Positions 45,921-54,150 of a stretch of 64,000 nt of DNA are shown here, piece by piece (the stretch's first letter is position 1; each line of letters begins with the position of its first letter). The notes below the pieces were generated by a model, which made no database searches, was not told the DNA's origin, and saw nothing but the letters and a program-made list of their open reading frames with translations. Origin of the DNA: Desulfobacteraceae bacterium (GTDB taxonomy: Bacteria > Desulfobacterota > DSM-4660 > Desulfatiglandales > Desulfatiglandaceae); assembly GCA_030613055.1 (NCBI GenBank), contig JAUWMR010000011.1:24568-88567 (forward strand), given 5' to 3'. Position numbers and translations under genes: made by a program.

Positions 45921-45945
45921 CAAAATCGATTCAAGGTAGTATATA
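45917..45945 (+). promoter_or_regulatory. Promoter of the MazEF-type operon
   Basis: A TTGACA -35 box (45917-45922) and TATATA -10 box (45940-45945) are separated by exactly 17 bp. The start codon at 45952 is 7 bp after the -10, so the transcript may be leaderless or nearly so. Confidence 0.6.
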
Positions 45946-45951
45946 AGTGGT

Positions 45952-46182
45952 ATGAAAATCAAGACATCTATAACACTATCAAACGAGGTACTTAAGGCTA
46001 TCGATCTGTACATCGGTGCGTACAAAAGCCGATCGGAATTCATTGAAACGGCAACGCGTAAGTTTATTGCCCAGCTGGCACGCAAAGAGACTGAGCAAAG
46101 GGATCTTGAACTCATAAATAGGCATTCGGATTCTCTCAACGCTGAAGCAGAGGATGTGCTCACTTATCAGGCCCCGCTATGA
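45952..46182 (+). CDS. MazE/RHH-type antitoxin
   Basis: A 76-residue protein with a ribbon-helix-helix N-terminus: [20 protein letters not shown] then [14 protein letters not shown]. The acidic C-terminus would bind the toxin. It overlaps the toxin gene by 4 bp (ATGA). It resembles antitoxins paired with MazF/PemK toxins. Confidence 0.85.
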   Translation: MKIKTSITLSNEVLKAIDLYIGAYKSRSEFIETATRKFIAQLARKETEQRDLELINRHSDSLNAEAEDVLTYQAPL

Positions 46183-46511
46183 GACGGGGTGAGTTGTATA
46201 GAGTCAGGCGACCCTCGTCGCGTGATCCGAAAAATTTCCGAGTATTTGTTATTATCAGTCGCCAGATCCTAATTGATTCCCGATTCTCGACAGTTATTTG
46301 TGCCCCCGTTTACACGACTTACAAGGGCCTTTCAACCCAAGTTGCAGTCGGAATCGACGAAGGACTGAAACATAACAGTAGCATTCACTGCGATGAACTC
46401 ATCAGCCTGCCGAAGTACATGTTTACAGATTACGTCGGTAAGCTCCCTTCTGAGAAGCTACATCTTCTTGAAAGATCTCTAAAAATTGCCCTGCAACTGA
46501 ATGATGAATAG
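46179..46511 (+). CDS. mazF: MazF/PemK-family toxin
   Basis: A 110-residue MazF-like ribonuclease: [13 protein letters not shown] at the start, [20 protein letters not shown] and a late segment [15 protein letters not shown] then DYVGKLP. These positions match the mRNA-interferase fold. Its ATG overlaps the antitoxin stop. The RNA target is not predictable. Confidence 0.9.
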   Translation: MRRGELYRVRRPSSRDPKNFRVFVIISRQILIDSRFSTVICAPVYTTYKGLSTQVAVGIDEGLKHNSSIHCDELISLPKYMFTDYVGKLPSEKLHLLERSLKIALQLNDE

Positions 46512-46650
46512 AAAGATCGAGCAATCGGATTAAGGCTGACGTAATAGCTCAATATGTTGCCAATCCCGCAAGATATCAAAAGCTTGCCATATGAAAATCA
46601 TATTACATTAAGGCAGAAATAGAGTTACTATTCAGGTATCTCTTTTTTTA

Positions 46651-47026
46651 GACAGGATAACCCCGCGTTCCGCGGGGCAGGCAAAGATAAACAGGAATCT
46701 ATTTTTATTAAGTCACAAACAAGCCCTTATTGTAATAATCCTGTAAATCAAATAAAAAATCCTGGTAATATACCTTACAGACAAACTCCGAATAAGGAAT
46801 TTAATATAATCTCTCTGCATTTTTCTTAAATATGAAATGAATATATAAAATAACTACCGATCAATGGAGAAAGCGGGTTAAAACAGATTATAATAGAAGG
46901 GTTTCACCCAAGCAATTACACATAAAGCAAGGAACGGTCTATCAGGATATCTTAAGGATTTACAGGAATTCAAAAAAATCAAGTTAATCTATGCCTGCCC
47001 CGCGGAACGCGGGGTTATCCTGTCTA
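46651..47026. mobile_element. Element with perfect 35-bp inverted repeats, no coding
   Basis: TAGACAGGATAACCCCGCGT and the next 15 bases (46651-46685) recur as a perfect reverse complement at 46992-47026. Each arm contains an inner palindrome CCCCGCGTTCCGCGGGG. About 306 bp of AT-rich sequence lies between, with no gene seen. The match continues partly outside the arms (CAGGTAT on both sides). It may be a non-autonomous mobile element or a recombination or transcription-structuring site. The right arm lies in front of the queuosine-salvage gene. Confidence 0.65.
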
Positions 47027-47065
47027 ATAAATACCTGTGTAGTTACGAAATGGATGTTAAGCAAT

Positions 47066-48031
47066 ATGATGTCGGAAGTGCTTGAAACATCAAAAAAAGT
47101 GTCTGAAATGAGCCGGAATGTACGGATCGACAGGGAGGCGTTAGGGCGTTTCGTGCGTAAATTGCTTGCCGATGATATTCAGGTTCCGTGCTGGGACATT
47201 AACTATCATTTTTTTGATGGTACTGAGAAAACAGTCGCTTATTTTCTGGTCTTGGACACAATCAACTTCTGCTTCTGGCCGCCTGCTAAAATGCCCAGGT
47301 GGGAGATCGAGTACGAATCGAAAAAGCTCTCCGGGTATTATGCCTTAGCGGCCTCTCTCAAGCAGGCGATCGAATCAGGAGCGCCGATTACCAATGCCGG
47401 GTATCTTGCCGATCTTTCCATGGTTGAATTGAAAAAGATCCTGGGTGGCCAGGGAGAATTACAGCTCATTCAAGACCGGCAGCTTGCCCTCAATGAACTG
47501 GGAAACATCCTTCTCAAGGAGTATGAGGGGCATGCTCACAGACTGGTTGAAAGCGCAGAACACTCGGCTTTGAAGTTAGCCCGTTTGATAGCTAAAAAGC
47601 TCTCTTCGTTCAATGACATCGCCGAATATCAGGGACACAGGGTCTTTTTCTATAAACGGGCACAAATACTTACCGCCGACTTATACGGCGCGTTTAGAGG
47701 AAAAGATTGGGGCCGCTTTACGGATATGGATAAGATCACGGCGTTTGCCGATTACAAGCTTCCCCAGGTACTCCGTCATCTGGGCATTCTGCATTATTCC
47801 AGCGAACTGGCGCAAAAGGTGGACAACGCGACCCTGCTTGAGTCAGGCAGCCCGGAAGAGATTGAGATCAGGGCCAATACGATCCGGGCGGTTGAACTGA
47901 TTCGCCGGGAACTGGATCAGGCGGGGAAAAGGTTGAGGGCGTTTGAGATTGACTGGCTCCTGTGGAACCTGGGACAGGGAAATGAATACAGGAAAAAGCC
48001 GTATCATAAAACAGTGACGATTTTTTACTAA
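47066..48031 (+). CDS. Queuosine salvage N-glycosidase-like protein (DUF2419/Qng1)
   Basis: From the ATG at 47066 this is about 321 residues. Diagnostic segments of the queuosine salvage family (human C9orf64/Qng1, DUF2419): SRNVRIDREALGRFVRKLLA, TINFCFWPP, TDMDKITAFADYKLPQVLRH then LGIL, and EIEIRANTIRAVELI. These enzymes release free queuine from queuosine 5'-phosphate. The next gene on the same strand is tgt, which inserts the base into tRNA. In-frame ATGs at 47054 and 47069 are alternatives; earlier codons lie in the upstream inverted repeat. Confidence 0.88.
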   Translation: MMSEVLETSKKVSEMSRNVRIDREALGRFVRKLLADDIQVPCWDINYHFFDGTEKTVAYFLVLDTINFCFWPPAKMPRWEIEYESKKLSGYYALAASLKQAIESGAPITNAGYLADLSMVELKKILGGQGELQLIQDRQLALNELGNILLKEYEGHAHRLVESAEHSALKLARLIAKKLSSFNDIAEYQGHRVFFYKRAQILTADLYGAFRGKDWGRFTDMDKITAFADYKLPQVLRHLGILHYSSELAQKVDNATLLESGSPEEIEIRANTIRAVELIRRELDQAGKRLRAFEIDWLLWNLGQGNEYRKKPYHKTVTIFY

Positions 48032-48215
48032 TGTTTTCGTGACTACTCACGTAGTCAGGCTGAAGGTGTTTAGACTGAAGACTGAAGGGGAAAGAGAACC
48101 GAAAGATTTCTTTTCATGGATAAAGCAGTTACAGTAATACAATAACAGGAGCCCCATTTGTACCACGTTCAGCCCTTTACTAACAGTCTTCAGCCTAAGT
48201 AACCTGAATATTCAA

Positions 48216-49451
48216 ATGTTTTCATTCGAAATCATAGCAATTGATGGTAATGCAAGGGCGGGAAGACTGATTACCCCTCACGGCATCATTGAGACCCCAT
48301 CGTTCGTCCCCGTAGCCACACAGGCAACCGTAAAATCCCTTTCACCAAGGGAACTCCGTGATATCAAAGCCCAGGTCATAATTGCCAATACCTATCATCT
48401 CCACCTCCGGCCGGGCGTGGACGTAATAGAAAAGATGGGAGGGCTGCATGGATTCATGAACTGGGACGACCCCTTAATGACCGACTCAGGCGGTTTTCAG
48501 ATCTTCAGCCATGGCGCGGCAAAAGAACACGGAGTAGGAAAGATCGCCTCAATTTTTCCCGAAGAGCAGGATCGCGGCGGCCATCTCAGTTCCAAAAAGG
48601 GAAGGCCCCTGGTGACGGTGGATGAAGAAGGGGTAATGTTCTTCTCCTATCTGGACGGCTCACAACACCGCTTCACGCCTGAAAGGGTCGTGGATATCCA
48701 GAAAAAACTGGGTGCCGATATGATCCTGGTACTGGATGAGTGCACTTCGCCTTTTCATGATTACGAATATACCAAAATGGCAATGGAGCGGACCCATCGA
48801 TGGGCAATGCGCTCATTAGAGGCATTCCATCGGATTTCTGACAAAAACCAGGCCCTGTTTGGAATCGTTCAGGGTGGAGCATTTCAGGATCTGAGAGAAA
48901 AAAGCGCCTCGTTTATCGCGGAACAGGGTTTTCAGGGATTTGCAATCGGCGGTTCCCTGGGCAGGTCCAAACATGACATGCACACCGTCCTTGAATGGAC
49001 GACCCCGCTACTGCCGGACGACAGGCCACGGCATCTCCTGGGTATCGGTGAGATTGATGATGTCTTTGAAATAGTTAAACGCGGCATTGATCTTTTTGAC
49101 TGCGTGACACCCACGCGCATGGCCCGCACGGGCACACTGTTTGCCCGCTCCGCGGATCGCTTCAGGATACACATTTCAAATGAACGGTTTAAGGAAGACC
49201 CCTGCCCCATTGAAAAAGAATGTAATTGCTACACCTGCCGGAACTACTCAAGGGCCTATCTGCGACATCTGTTTATGGCCAAAGAACTTCTGGGTATTCA
49301 CTTAGCCACTATTCATAATCTTTTCTTCATGGAATCATTAATGAAACAGATCCGTGCCGCTATCATCGAGAGGAAATTTGAGGCATTCAAGGATGAATGG
49401 AAGGTGAGTAGCGTAGCTCTTCAAGCTAAGACAACAATGTCCTTGCAATAA
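48216..49451 (+). CDS. tgt: tRNA-guanine transglycosylase, possibly queuine-specific
   Basis: A 411-residue Tgt, longer than the about 375 residues of E. coli. Asp90 in MTDSGGFQIFS (general acid) and Asp295 in DLFDCVTPT (nucleophile) are present, as are zinc ligands Cys336, Cys338, Cys341 and His367. Between residues 100 and 145 there is an insertion compared with E. coli, and the substrate loop reads AIGGSLGRS instead of the GGLAVGE that reads preQ1 in E. coli. From memory, altered loops of this kind accompany queuine use in some salvaging bacteria. Its 3' end overlaps the convergent acyl-CoA dehydrogenase by 26 bp. Confidence 0.92.
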   Translation: MFSFEIIAIDGNARAGRLITPHGIIETPSFVPVATQATVKSLSPRELRDIKAQVIIANTYHLHLRPGVDVIEKMGGLHGFMNWDDPLMTDSGGFQIFSHGAAKEHGVGKIASIFPEEQDRGGHLSSKKGRPLVTVDEEGVMFFSYLDGSQHRFTPERVVDIQKKLGADMILVLDECTSPFHDYEYTKMAMERTHRWAMRSLEAFHRISDKNQALFGIVQGGAFQDLREKSASFIAEQGFQGFAIGGSLGRSKHDMHTVLEWTTPLLPDDRPRHLLGIGEIDDVFEIVKRGIDLFDCVTPTRMARTGTLFARSADRFRIHISNERFKEDPCPIEKECNCYTCRNYSRAYLRHLFMAKELLGIHLATIHNLFFMESLMKQIRAAIIERKFEAFKDEWKVSSVALQAKTTMSLQ

Positions 49452-50568
49452 TCAGTTTTTCGATTTCCTTGGTTCCCTCATAGATTTCGATTATTTTTGC
49501 GTCACGGTAAAAGCGTTCAACCCCGTACTCGCCAATGTACCCATAGCCACCATGTATCTGAACCGTTTCTTCGGCCGCGCGAACACATGTCTCCCCGGCG
49601 AACCACTTTGCCATAGCCGTCAGTTTATGATCGGAATTGCCTTTATCGGCCTTTGAAGCCGCTTCATACACCAGGTTTCGTGCCGCCCGGATGCGGGTTG
49701 CCATCTCCGCTATTTTGAACTGGATAGACTGAAAAGAGCTTAAATATTTTCCAAATTGCACCCTTTCTTTTACATGCTTGATGGCCTTCTCCATGGCCCC
49801 TTGAGCAATGCCGACCCCTTCTGCACCCACATGAATCCTGGTCCTGTTAAAAAATTCCATGAACTGATAAAAGCCCCTGTCTTCTTCACCAATAAGGTTT
49901 TCCCGGGGAACGCGAACATCTCGAAAAACCAGTTCCGCCGTATCCGAGGCCCGTATTCCAAGCTTATTGTTAAGCTTAGTCGCTTCAAAACCCTTTCGAT
50001 CACGTTCAACAAGGATCACGCTTTGCCTTTTATGCTTAGACGGGTGATCGGGATTTGTAAGACACAGCACCACAAAATAAGCGCCGACCGTCCCGTTTGT
50101 AATAAACATCTTGCTTCCGTTAATAACATAATCACTACCGTCTTTTTCCGCCATCGTGCGAATAGATGAAACATCACTGCCCGCATCAGGCTCCGTGATT
50201 GCAGAGCCCATAACAGCCTCTCCTTTGGTGACGGGAATAAGATACTTTTTCTTTTGCTCCTCCGTCCCGAATAACTCGATCATATCAGCGCCAAAGGTGG
50301 CTGAGATAAGTACGGAGCCCAAACCCGGATCAACCCGGAAAAACTCCTCACTGATAAGACACTTCTCCAAATACCCGCATCCGGCACCCCCATATTCTTC
50401 AGGAAGGTTTATCCCAATAAATCCGAGATCTGCCGCCTTTTTTACCAGATCAAACGGGTATTTTTCCTCCCGGTCACATTCTCCGGCTATCTCAGGAAAT
50501 TCCCCTTCGGCAAATTCCCTGGCTGCCTTTTTTATGTCTTTCTGCTCTTTTGTTAAATCGAAATCCAT
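49426..50568 (-). CDS. Acyl-CoA dehydrogenase
   Basis: A 380-residue flavin enzyme with the family signatures: GINLPEEYGGAGCG, VMGSAITEPDAGSDVSSI, YVINGSKMFITNG, ERVQFGKYLSSFQSIQFKIA and QIHGGYGYIGEYGVERFYRD. Glu364 in EIYEGTKEIEK is the catalytic base position. It would oxidise an acyl-CoA using electron-transferring flavoprotein. Chain length is not predictable. The short upstream region (50569-50677) holds no gene. Confidence 0.95.
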   Translation of the reverse strand: MDFDLTKEQKDIKKAAREFAEGEFPEIAGECDREEKYPFDLVKKAADLGFIGINLPEEYGGAGCGYLEKCLISEEFFRVDPGLGSVLISATFGADMIELFGTEEQKKKYLIPVTKGEAVMGSAITEPDAGSDVSSIRTMAEKDGSDYVINGSKMFITNGTVGAYFVVLCLTNPDHPSKHKRQSVILVERDRKGFEATKLNNKLGIRASDTAELVFRDVRVPRENLIGEEDRGFYQFMEFFNRTRIHVGAEGVGIAQGAMEKAIKHVKERVQFGKYLSSFQSIQFKIAEMATRIRAARNLVYEAASKADKGNSDHKLTAMAKWFAGETCVRAAEETVQIHGGYGYIGEYGVERFYRDAKIIEIYEGTKEIEKLIIARTLLS

Positions 50569-50677
50569 ATTTTCTGATTCGTGCGATCAGCCGTCAGCTT
50601 TCAGCTACTCGTAAAAATCATGTAAACCATGAAAGTCAGGCTGATTGCTGATCTTTGATTTCTGTATGAGGACTAAT

Positions 50678-50899
50678 TTAACACGAGATATCCAGCTTGA
50701 CCCAGTGCCCCATCTGACATTCATAGGTTACACCGCTGTCGCAGACCCTGCTGCTTTCAGGGAATTCGATTTCATTCCAGTAACACTGGGATTTTCTCGC
50801 ATCAAGTATAAGGGTTGCCTCGCTATCCAATGAGGCTGATACCTGTGAATTTTTCTTGGCGGAGTCCATTGGGTCCACCTTTGTGATATTATCACTCAT
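50678..50899 (-). CDS. Small cysteine-containing protein of unknown function
   Basis: A 73-residue protein with a strong ribosome binding site (GGAGG, 8 bp spacing). Its C-terminal half CYWNEIEFPESSRVCDSG then TYECQMGHWVKL has four cysteines and ends in a tryptophan-rich motif, loosely like the Cys-rich proteins of DUF1496. No signal peptide is seen. Likely real because of the ribosome binding site; the function is unknown. Confidence 0.6.
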   Translation of the reverse strand: MSDNITKVDPMDSAKKNSQVSASLDSEATLILDARKSQCYWNEIEFPESSRVCDSGVTYECQMGHWVKLDISC

Positions 50900-51108
50900 T
50901 TATCTAACCTCCGATATTGCTCCCCAGGACTTACAACATAATTATTCGTTGCCGCGCTTCATTTTGTAGAAATGCTTGAACTGCGTATTCATGCAATAAG
51001 TATATAAGCAGCCATTCACAGTTTCAGGGTAACCCCTAAACCTCTGAACCCGTGAACGATTATATATAAAATGCCCTTTAAGTGTCAATTATGAAAGCCT
51101 CCATCAAA

Positions 51109-52863
51109 TTATACCTCAAGCGGTACGAGCCTCCCTTTTCGAATATCAGCCAGCCCCCTGTCAGTGGGACGCAGATAGGGAAGACCTGTAAAGGGCAAAG
51201 TCTGAAAAGTTAGAAGCGGGCGGGTTAGTTTAGATCCCAGTCTTCTGCACGCATCTTCCACCTTTTTCATTTCCTTAACTATATCCGGAAGGGGTTCTGG
51301 TGAAATGATCCCGCAGATTGGGAGAGGAAGCTGGGCTATCACCTCCCGTTCTTTAGCCACCACTATTCCGCCTCCTAAACTGATAAGCCGGTTGAGGGCG
51401 AAAGCCATCTCCCTATCGGAAACACCAATAACAAGCACATTATTTGTATCCCAGATAAGGCTCGTCGCAATAGCCCCCTGTCGAAGGCCAACTCCCTTTA
51501 CAAATGAAAGAGATGGCCCGTTATCAGGCAGGCTCTTGTTAAAGACAGCGGTCTTCAGGATGTCTTTTTCCGGATCAGCGACCCATTTCTCCTTCACTCT
51601 TTTTATCCGGCAAATAGTTTCCCGTGTAATAGTCTCATTTTCAATTTCTACCACCCTGATCCCTGCTTCTTTTTCGTGGGCATGTATCTGGAATAAATCC
51701 GGATCGGATATAGCAATGGCAACGGAACGTCTGGCCTCTTTCGGATATTCATATTCGGGCTGATCAATATCCAGCTTTCCGTCTCTTGCCACAAGGCGAC
51801 CACCCGCCCAGACCTGACTGCACTGGAAGTCTTCCAGATCATCTAATACGACCATATCTGCCAATTTGCCGGGAGCCAGGCCCCCTAAGTCCCTCAATCC
51901 AAAATATCTGGCCACATTAATCGTCACCATCTGAATAGCTTTGACCGGATCAAAACCCAGGGCAACGGCCTTTTTCAAGAGAAGGTTCATCCCGCCGGTC
52001 TGAACCAGCTCCTCCGGATCCGCCAGATCCGTAACCATCATGACGTTTTGCAAGTCAACAGGCTGCCTTGCTATCCCGGAGATAGCCTCCAGTTCCCGCC
52101 TCACATAGCCTTCCCGGATCATAACCGCAATGCCAAGCCTCAACCTCTCTAATGCTTCATCCAGGTCTGTGGCCTCATGACAGGAAGAGGTCCCTGCCGC
52201 GGCATAGGCCATAAGCCTCGTATTCCTTGCACCGGCCGCGTGACCCTCTCTTGTCTTTCCCAATATATCCGATATCTGATACTGGTTTAATGCCCGTTCT
52301 TCCAGCCCGACTATGCGGGGCCAGTAAGTCTCACCTACCCCAAGGCAGCGTTCCATCTCAAGGAGTTTACGAAAAAACGAGGAGGAAAACGGTCTGCTGG
52401 TCTCGAGTTCCGGAAAGGGAGGGACAAGCGGGGGGGCTAATACGAACACTCTTAAGGGAAGGGCTTTTGTTTCCATAAGGAAATATTCAACGCCCTTTTC
52501 CCCAAAAGCGTTTGCTATCATGGCTACTTCCGAAACAGCCGTTGTGTTTCCATAGGCCAGGGCGTATTCTAAATAAGACCTCACCTGAAAAATACTGTCT
52601 AAATGGGTGTGCCCGTCTATAAAACCGGGGACCAAAAAGCGGTCTTCAAGCTCATGGACCACAGTGTTCTCGTCAACCATCTCCGGATGAGGCTCTCCCA
52701 CATGCGCAATACGATCCCCTTTAAATGCCACCCACAAATGCGGGATAATCTCCCCTGAATAGACATTAACTAATTGCCCATCAGTAAAAACCACATCAGC
52801 CTTCTCATATCCCAGAGCTGTTTTGATCAACCTTGCTCGTTGTTCCCGGGTCATGGATATCAT
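51109..52863 (-). CDS. Adenine-deaminase-like amidohydrolase
   Basis: A 584-residue amidohydrolase with the two-domain layout of adenine deaminase. GFIDGHTHLDS gives the HxH metal site, AAAGTSSCHEATDLDEALER, MMVTDLADPEEL and LGGLAPGKLADMVVLDDLED follow, and the C-terminal adenine-deaminase domain ends near SLGGGIVVAKEREVIAQLPL. It departs from E. coli Ade: HTHLDS instead of HxHIESS, GHAAGARNTR where HxPG is usual, and TDLADP instead of TDDRNP. So it may act on another purine or amide. GGGAGGAAG precedes the ATG at 52863. Confidence 0.75.
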   Translation of the reverse strand: MISMTREQRARLIKTALGYEKADVVFTDGQLVNVYSGEIIPHLWVAFKGDRIAHVGEPHPEMVDENTVVHELEDRFLVPGFIDGHTHLDSIFQVRSYLEYALAYGNTTAVSEVAMIANAFGEKGVEYFLMETKALPLRVFVLAPPLVPPFPELETSRPFSSSFFRKLLEMERCLGVGETYWPRIVGLEERALNQYQISDILGKTREGHAAGARNTRLMAYAAAGTSSCHEATDLDEALERLRLGIAVMIREGYVRRELEAISGIARQPVDLQNVMMVTDLADPEELVQTGGMNLLLKKAVALGFDPVKAIQMVTINVARYFGLRDLGGLAPGKLADMVVLDDLEDFQCSQVWAGGRLVARDGKLDIDQPEYEYPKEARRSVAIAISDPDLFQIHAHEKEAGIRVVEIENETITRETICRIKRVKEKWVADPEKDILKTAVFNKSLPDNGPSLSFVKGVGLRQGAIATSLIWDTNNVLVIGVSDREMAFALNRLISLGGGIVVAKEREVIAQLPLPICGIISPEPLPDIVKEMKKVEDACRRLGSKLTRPLLTFQTLPFTGLPYLRPTDRGLADIRKGRLVPLEV

Positions 52864-53200
52864 GGGCTTTCTCTTCCTCCCTTACTATTTCTGTCGTTTT
52901 ACTGAGTGCCTTACCCCTCCCACAGGGCGTGGTATCAAACAACTTCTCCTTCCCATTGTCGAAAATTTCCGCAAAAAAGCGGAAGTAGGAGGAGGATTAA
53001 GGATGCTATTCATCCCTATGCGCAGCACGGGACATTCTGGCATATTGTTGTAAATATTTCAATTTTAGGCATTTGGATGCAAAAGATTTGAGATATTGAA
53101 TGTATGATTTATGATAATCTGACTAAATTGGAAAGGTTCCCGGTTTTCCGCCTTAATAGAAGTAAATATTTTTGATGCCAAAAAGAACCCTGAAAGATAT
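52864..53200. other. Intergenic region without a clear gene
   Basis: About 340 bp upstream of the adenine-deaminase-like gene and downstream of the zinc-ribbon gene, which is on the same strand. No promoter, repeat or gene remnant was identified. Confidence 0.35.
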
Positions 53201-53479
53201 CTACTTCTTAAAAAGCGCCTCTAATGCCTTTTTTGCATCCTTTGCCCTGTCCACATTTCCCTTGTGTGAACCCCTTGGGAGAAAATACTCACAGAAATTG
53301 GCCCTCTCCTTGTCCACAATTCGTTCTGCCAAGACTTCACGGCATTCATTATAGGCATGAGAATCATGGAACTTGCATTGTTTACAGCATCGAAGATCTC
53401 TGCCGCAATTGGGACATGTATCGTTTCTGCCCACTTTATCTTCCAGATTGATCTTCTCTCTGCAAAATACACAATTCAT
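53201..53479 (-). CDS. Small zinc-ribbon protein
   Basis: From the ATG at 53479, preceded by GGAAGGTGATT, this is a 92-residue protein with paired cysteines: NCVFC, TCPNCGRDLRCCKQC, NECRE and FCEYF. The Cys-x2-Cys sets suggest two zinc sites. A frame to 53587 would add 36 residues without the pattern. It is divergent from the archease gene 69 bp away. Many Desulfobacterota carry similar proteins; no role is known. Confidence 0.75.
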   Translation of the reverse strand: MNCVFCREKINLEDKVGRNDTCPNCGRDLRCCKQCKFHDSHAYNECREVLAERIVDKERANFCEYFLPRGSHKGNVDRAKDAKKALEALFKK

Positions 53480-53548
53480 AATCACCTTCCCTCCCTCTGT
53501 ATCAAATGAAATTTTGACAATATAGTTACTAACAGATAAAATTACTCT

Positions 53549-53977
53549 ATGTATTCGGATAAGCCAGACTTCAGACTCCTTGACCACACTGCGGATATAG
53601 GTATAATTGTGCGCGGCAGTGATCCTAAAGATCTCTTTGAGGGCGCTGCCAGGTCAATGTTGCATATCATGCTCAATGGCACCTCCCGTGCTAAAGCCAA
53701 AGCCATTAAACTCCAAGTTGAAGGTGAAGATCTGCCTGATCTTATGGTCCGCTGGCTTGGAGAAATTCTTTACATCTTTGAAGCGGAAAAAAAGGTAATG
53801 ACTGACGTGAAAATTGACGACATCTCATCATTACATCTTAATGCGATTCTTATGGTGGTTCCCTTTGATCCGAACCTGCATGAAATACTCTGTGAGATTA
53901 AAGCAGTCACCTACCATCAAATCGAAGTCACCGAAAAAGACAACGCATGGGAGACGAGAATAATCTTCGACTTATAA
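53549..53977 (+). CDS. Archease
   Basis: A 142-residue archease: FRLLDHTADIGIIVRG, LFEGAARSMLHIML, LMVRWLGEILYIFE and the C-terminal AVTYHQIEVTEKD. Archease activates RtcB-type RNA ligases and speeds their guanylation. The RtcB gene follows 173 bp downstream on the same strand, confirming the context. Confidence 0.95.
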   Translation: MYSDKPDFRLLDHTADIGIIVRGSDPKDLFEGAARSMLHIMLNGTSRAKAKAIKLQVEGEDLPDLMVRWLGEILYIFEAEKKVMTDVKIDDISSLHLNAILMVVPFDPNLHEILCEIKAVTYHQIEVTEKDNAWETRIIFDL

Positions 53978-54150
53978 GAAGGGCGTAATTTCTCAATAGT
54001 TCACAGTCCTGGCCTCAAGCTTCCCGTCCTTATCTTCACCGGGTCAGGGCTCCTGACGTAAATGATACGTCAACACCAAAAGGTGTTAATATCGAAATAA
54101 AATTAGAAAAATTAGATGAATTCCGCTGGCTAATTCCAAAAACCGGGCCT

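Noticed and set aside
53480..53587. N-terminal extension of the zinc-ribbon protein
   Set aside because: The extra 36 residues lack the cysteine pattern, overlap the divergent archease start, and the ribosome binding site fits 53479.
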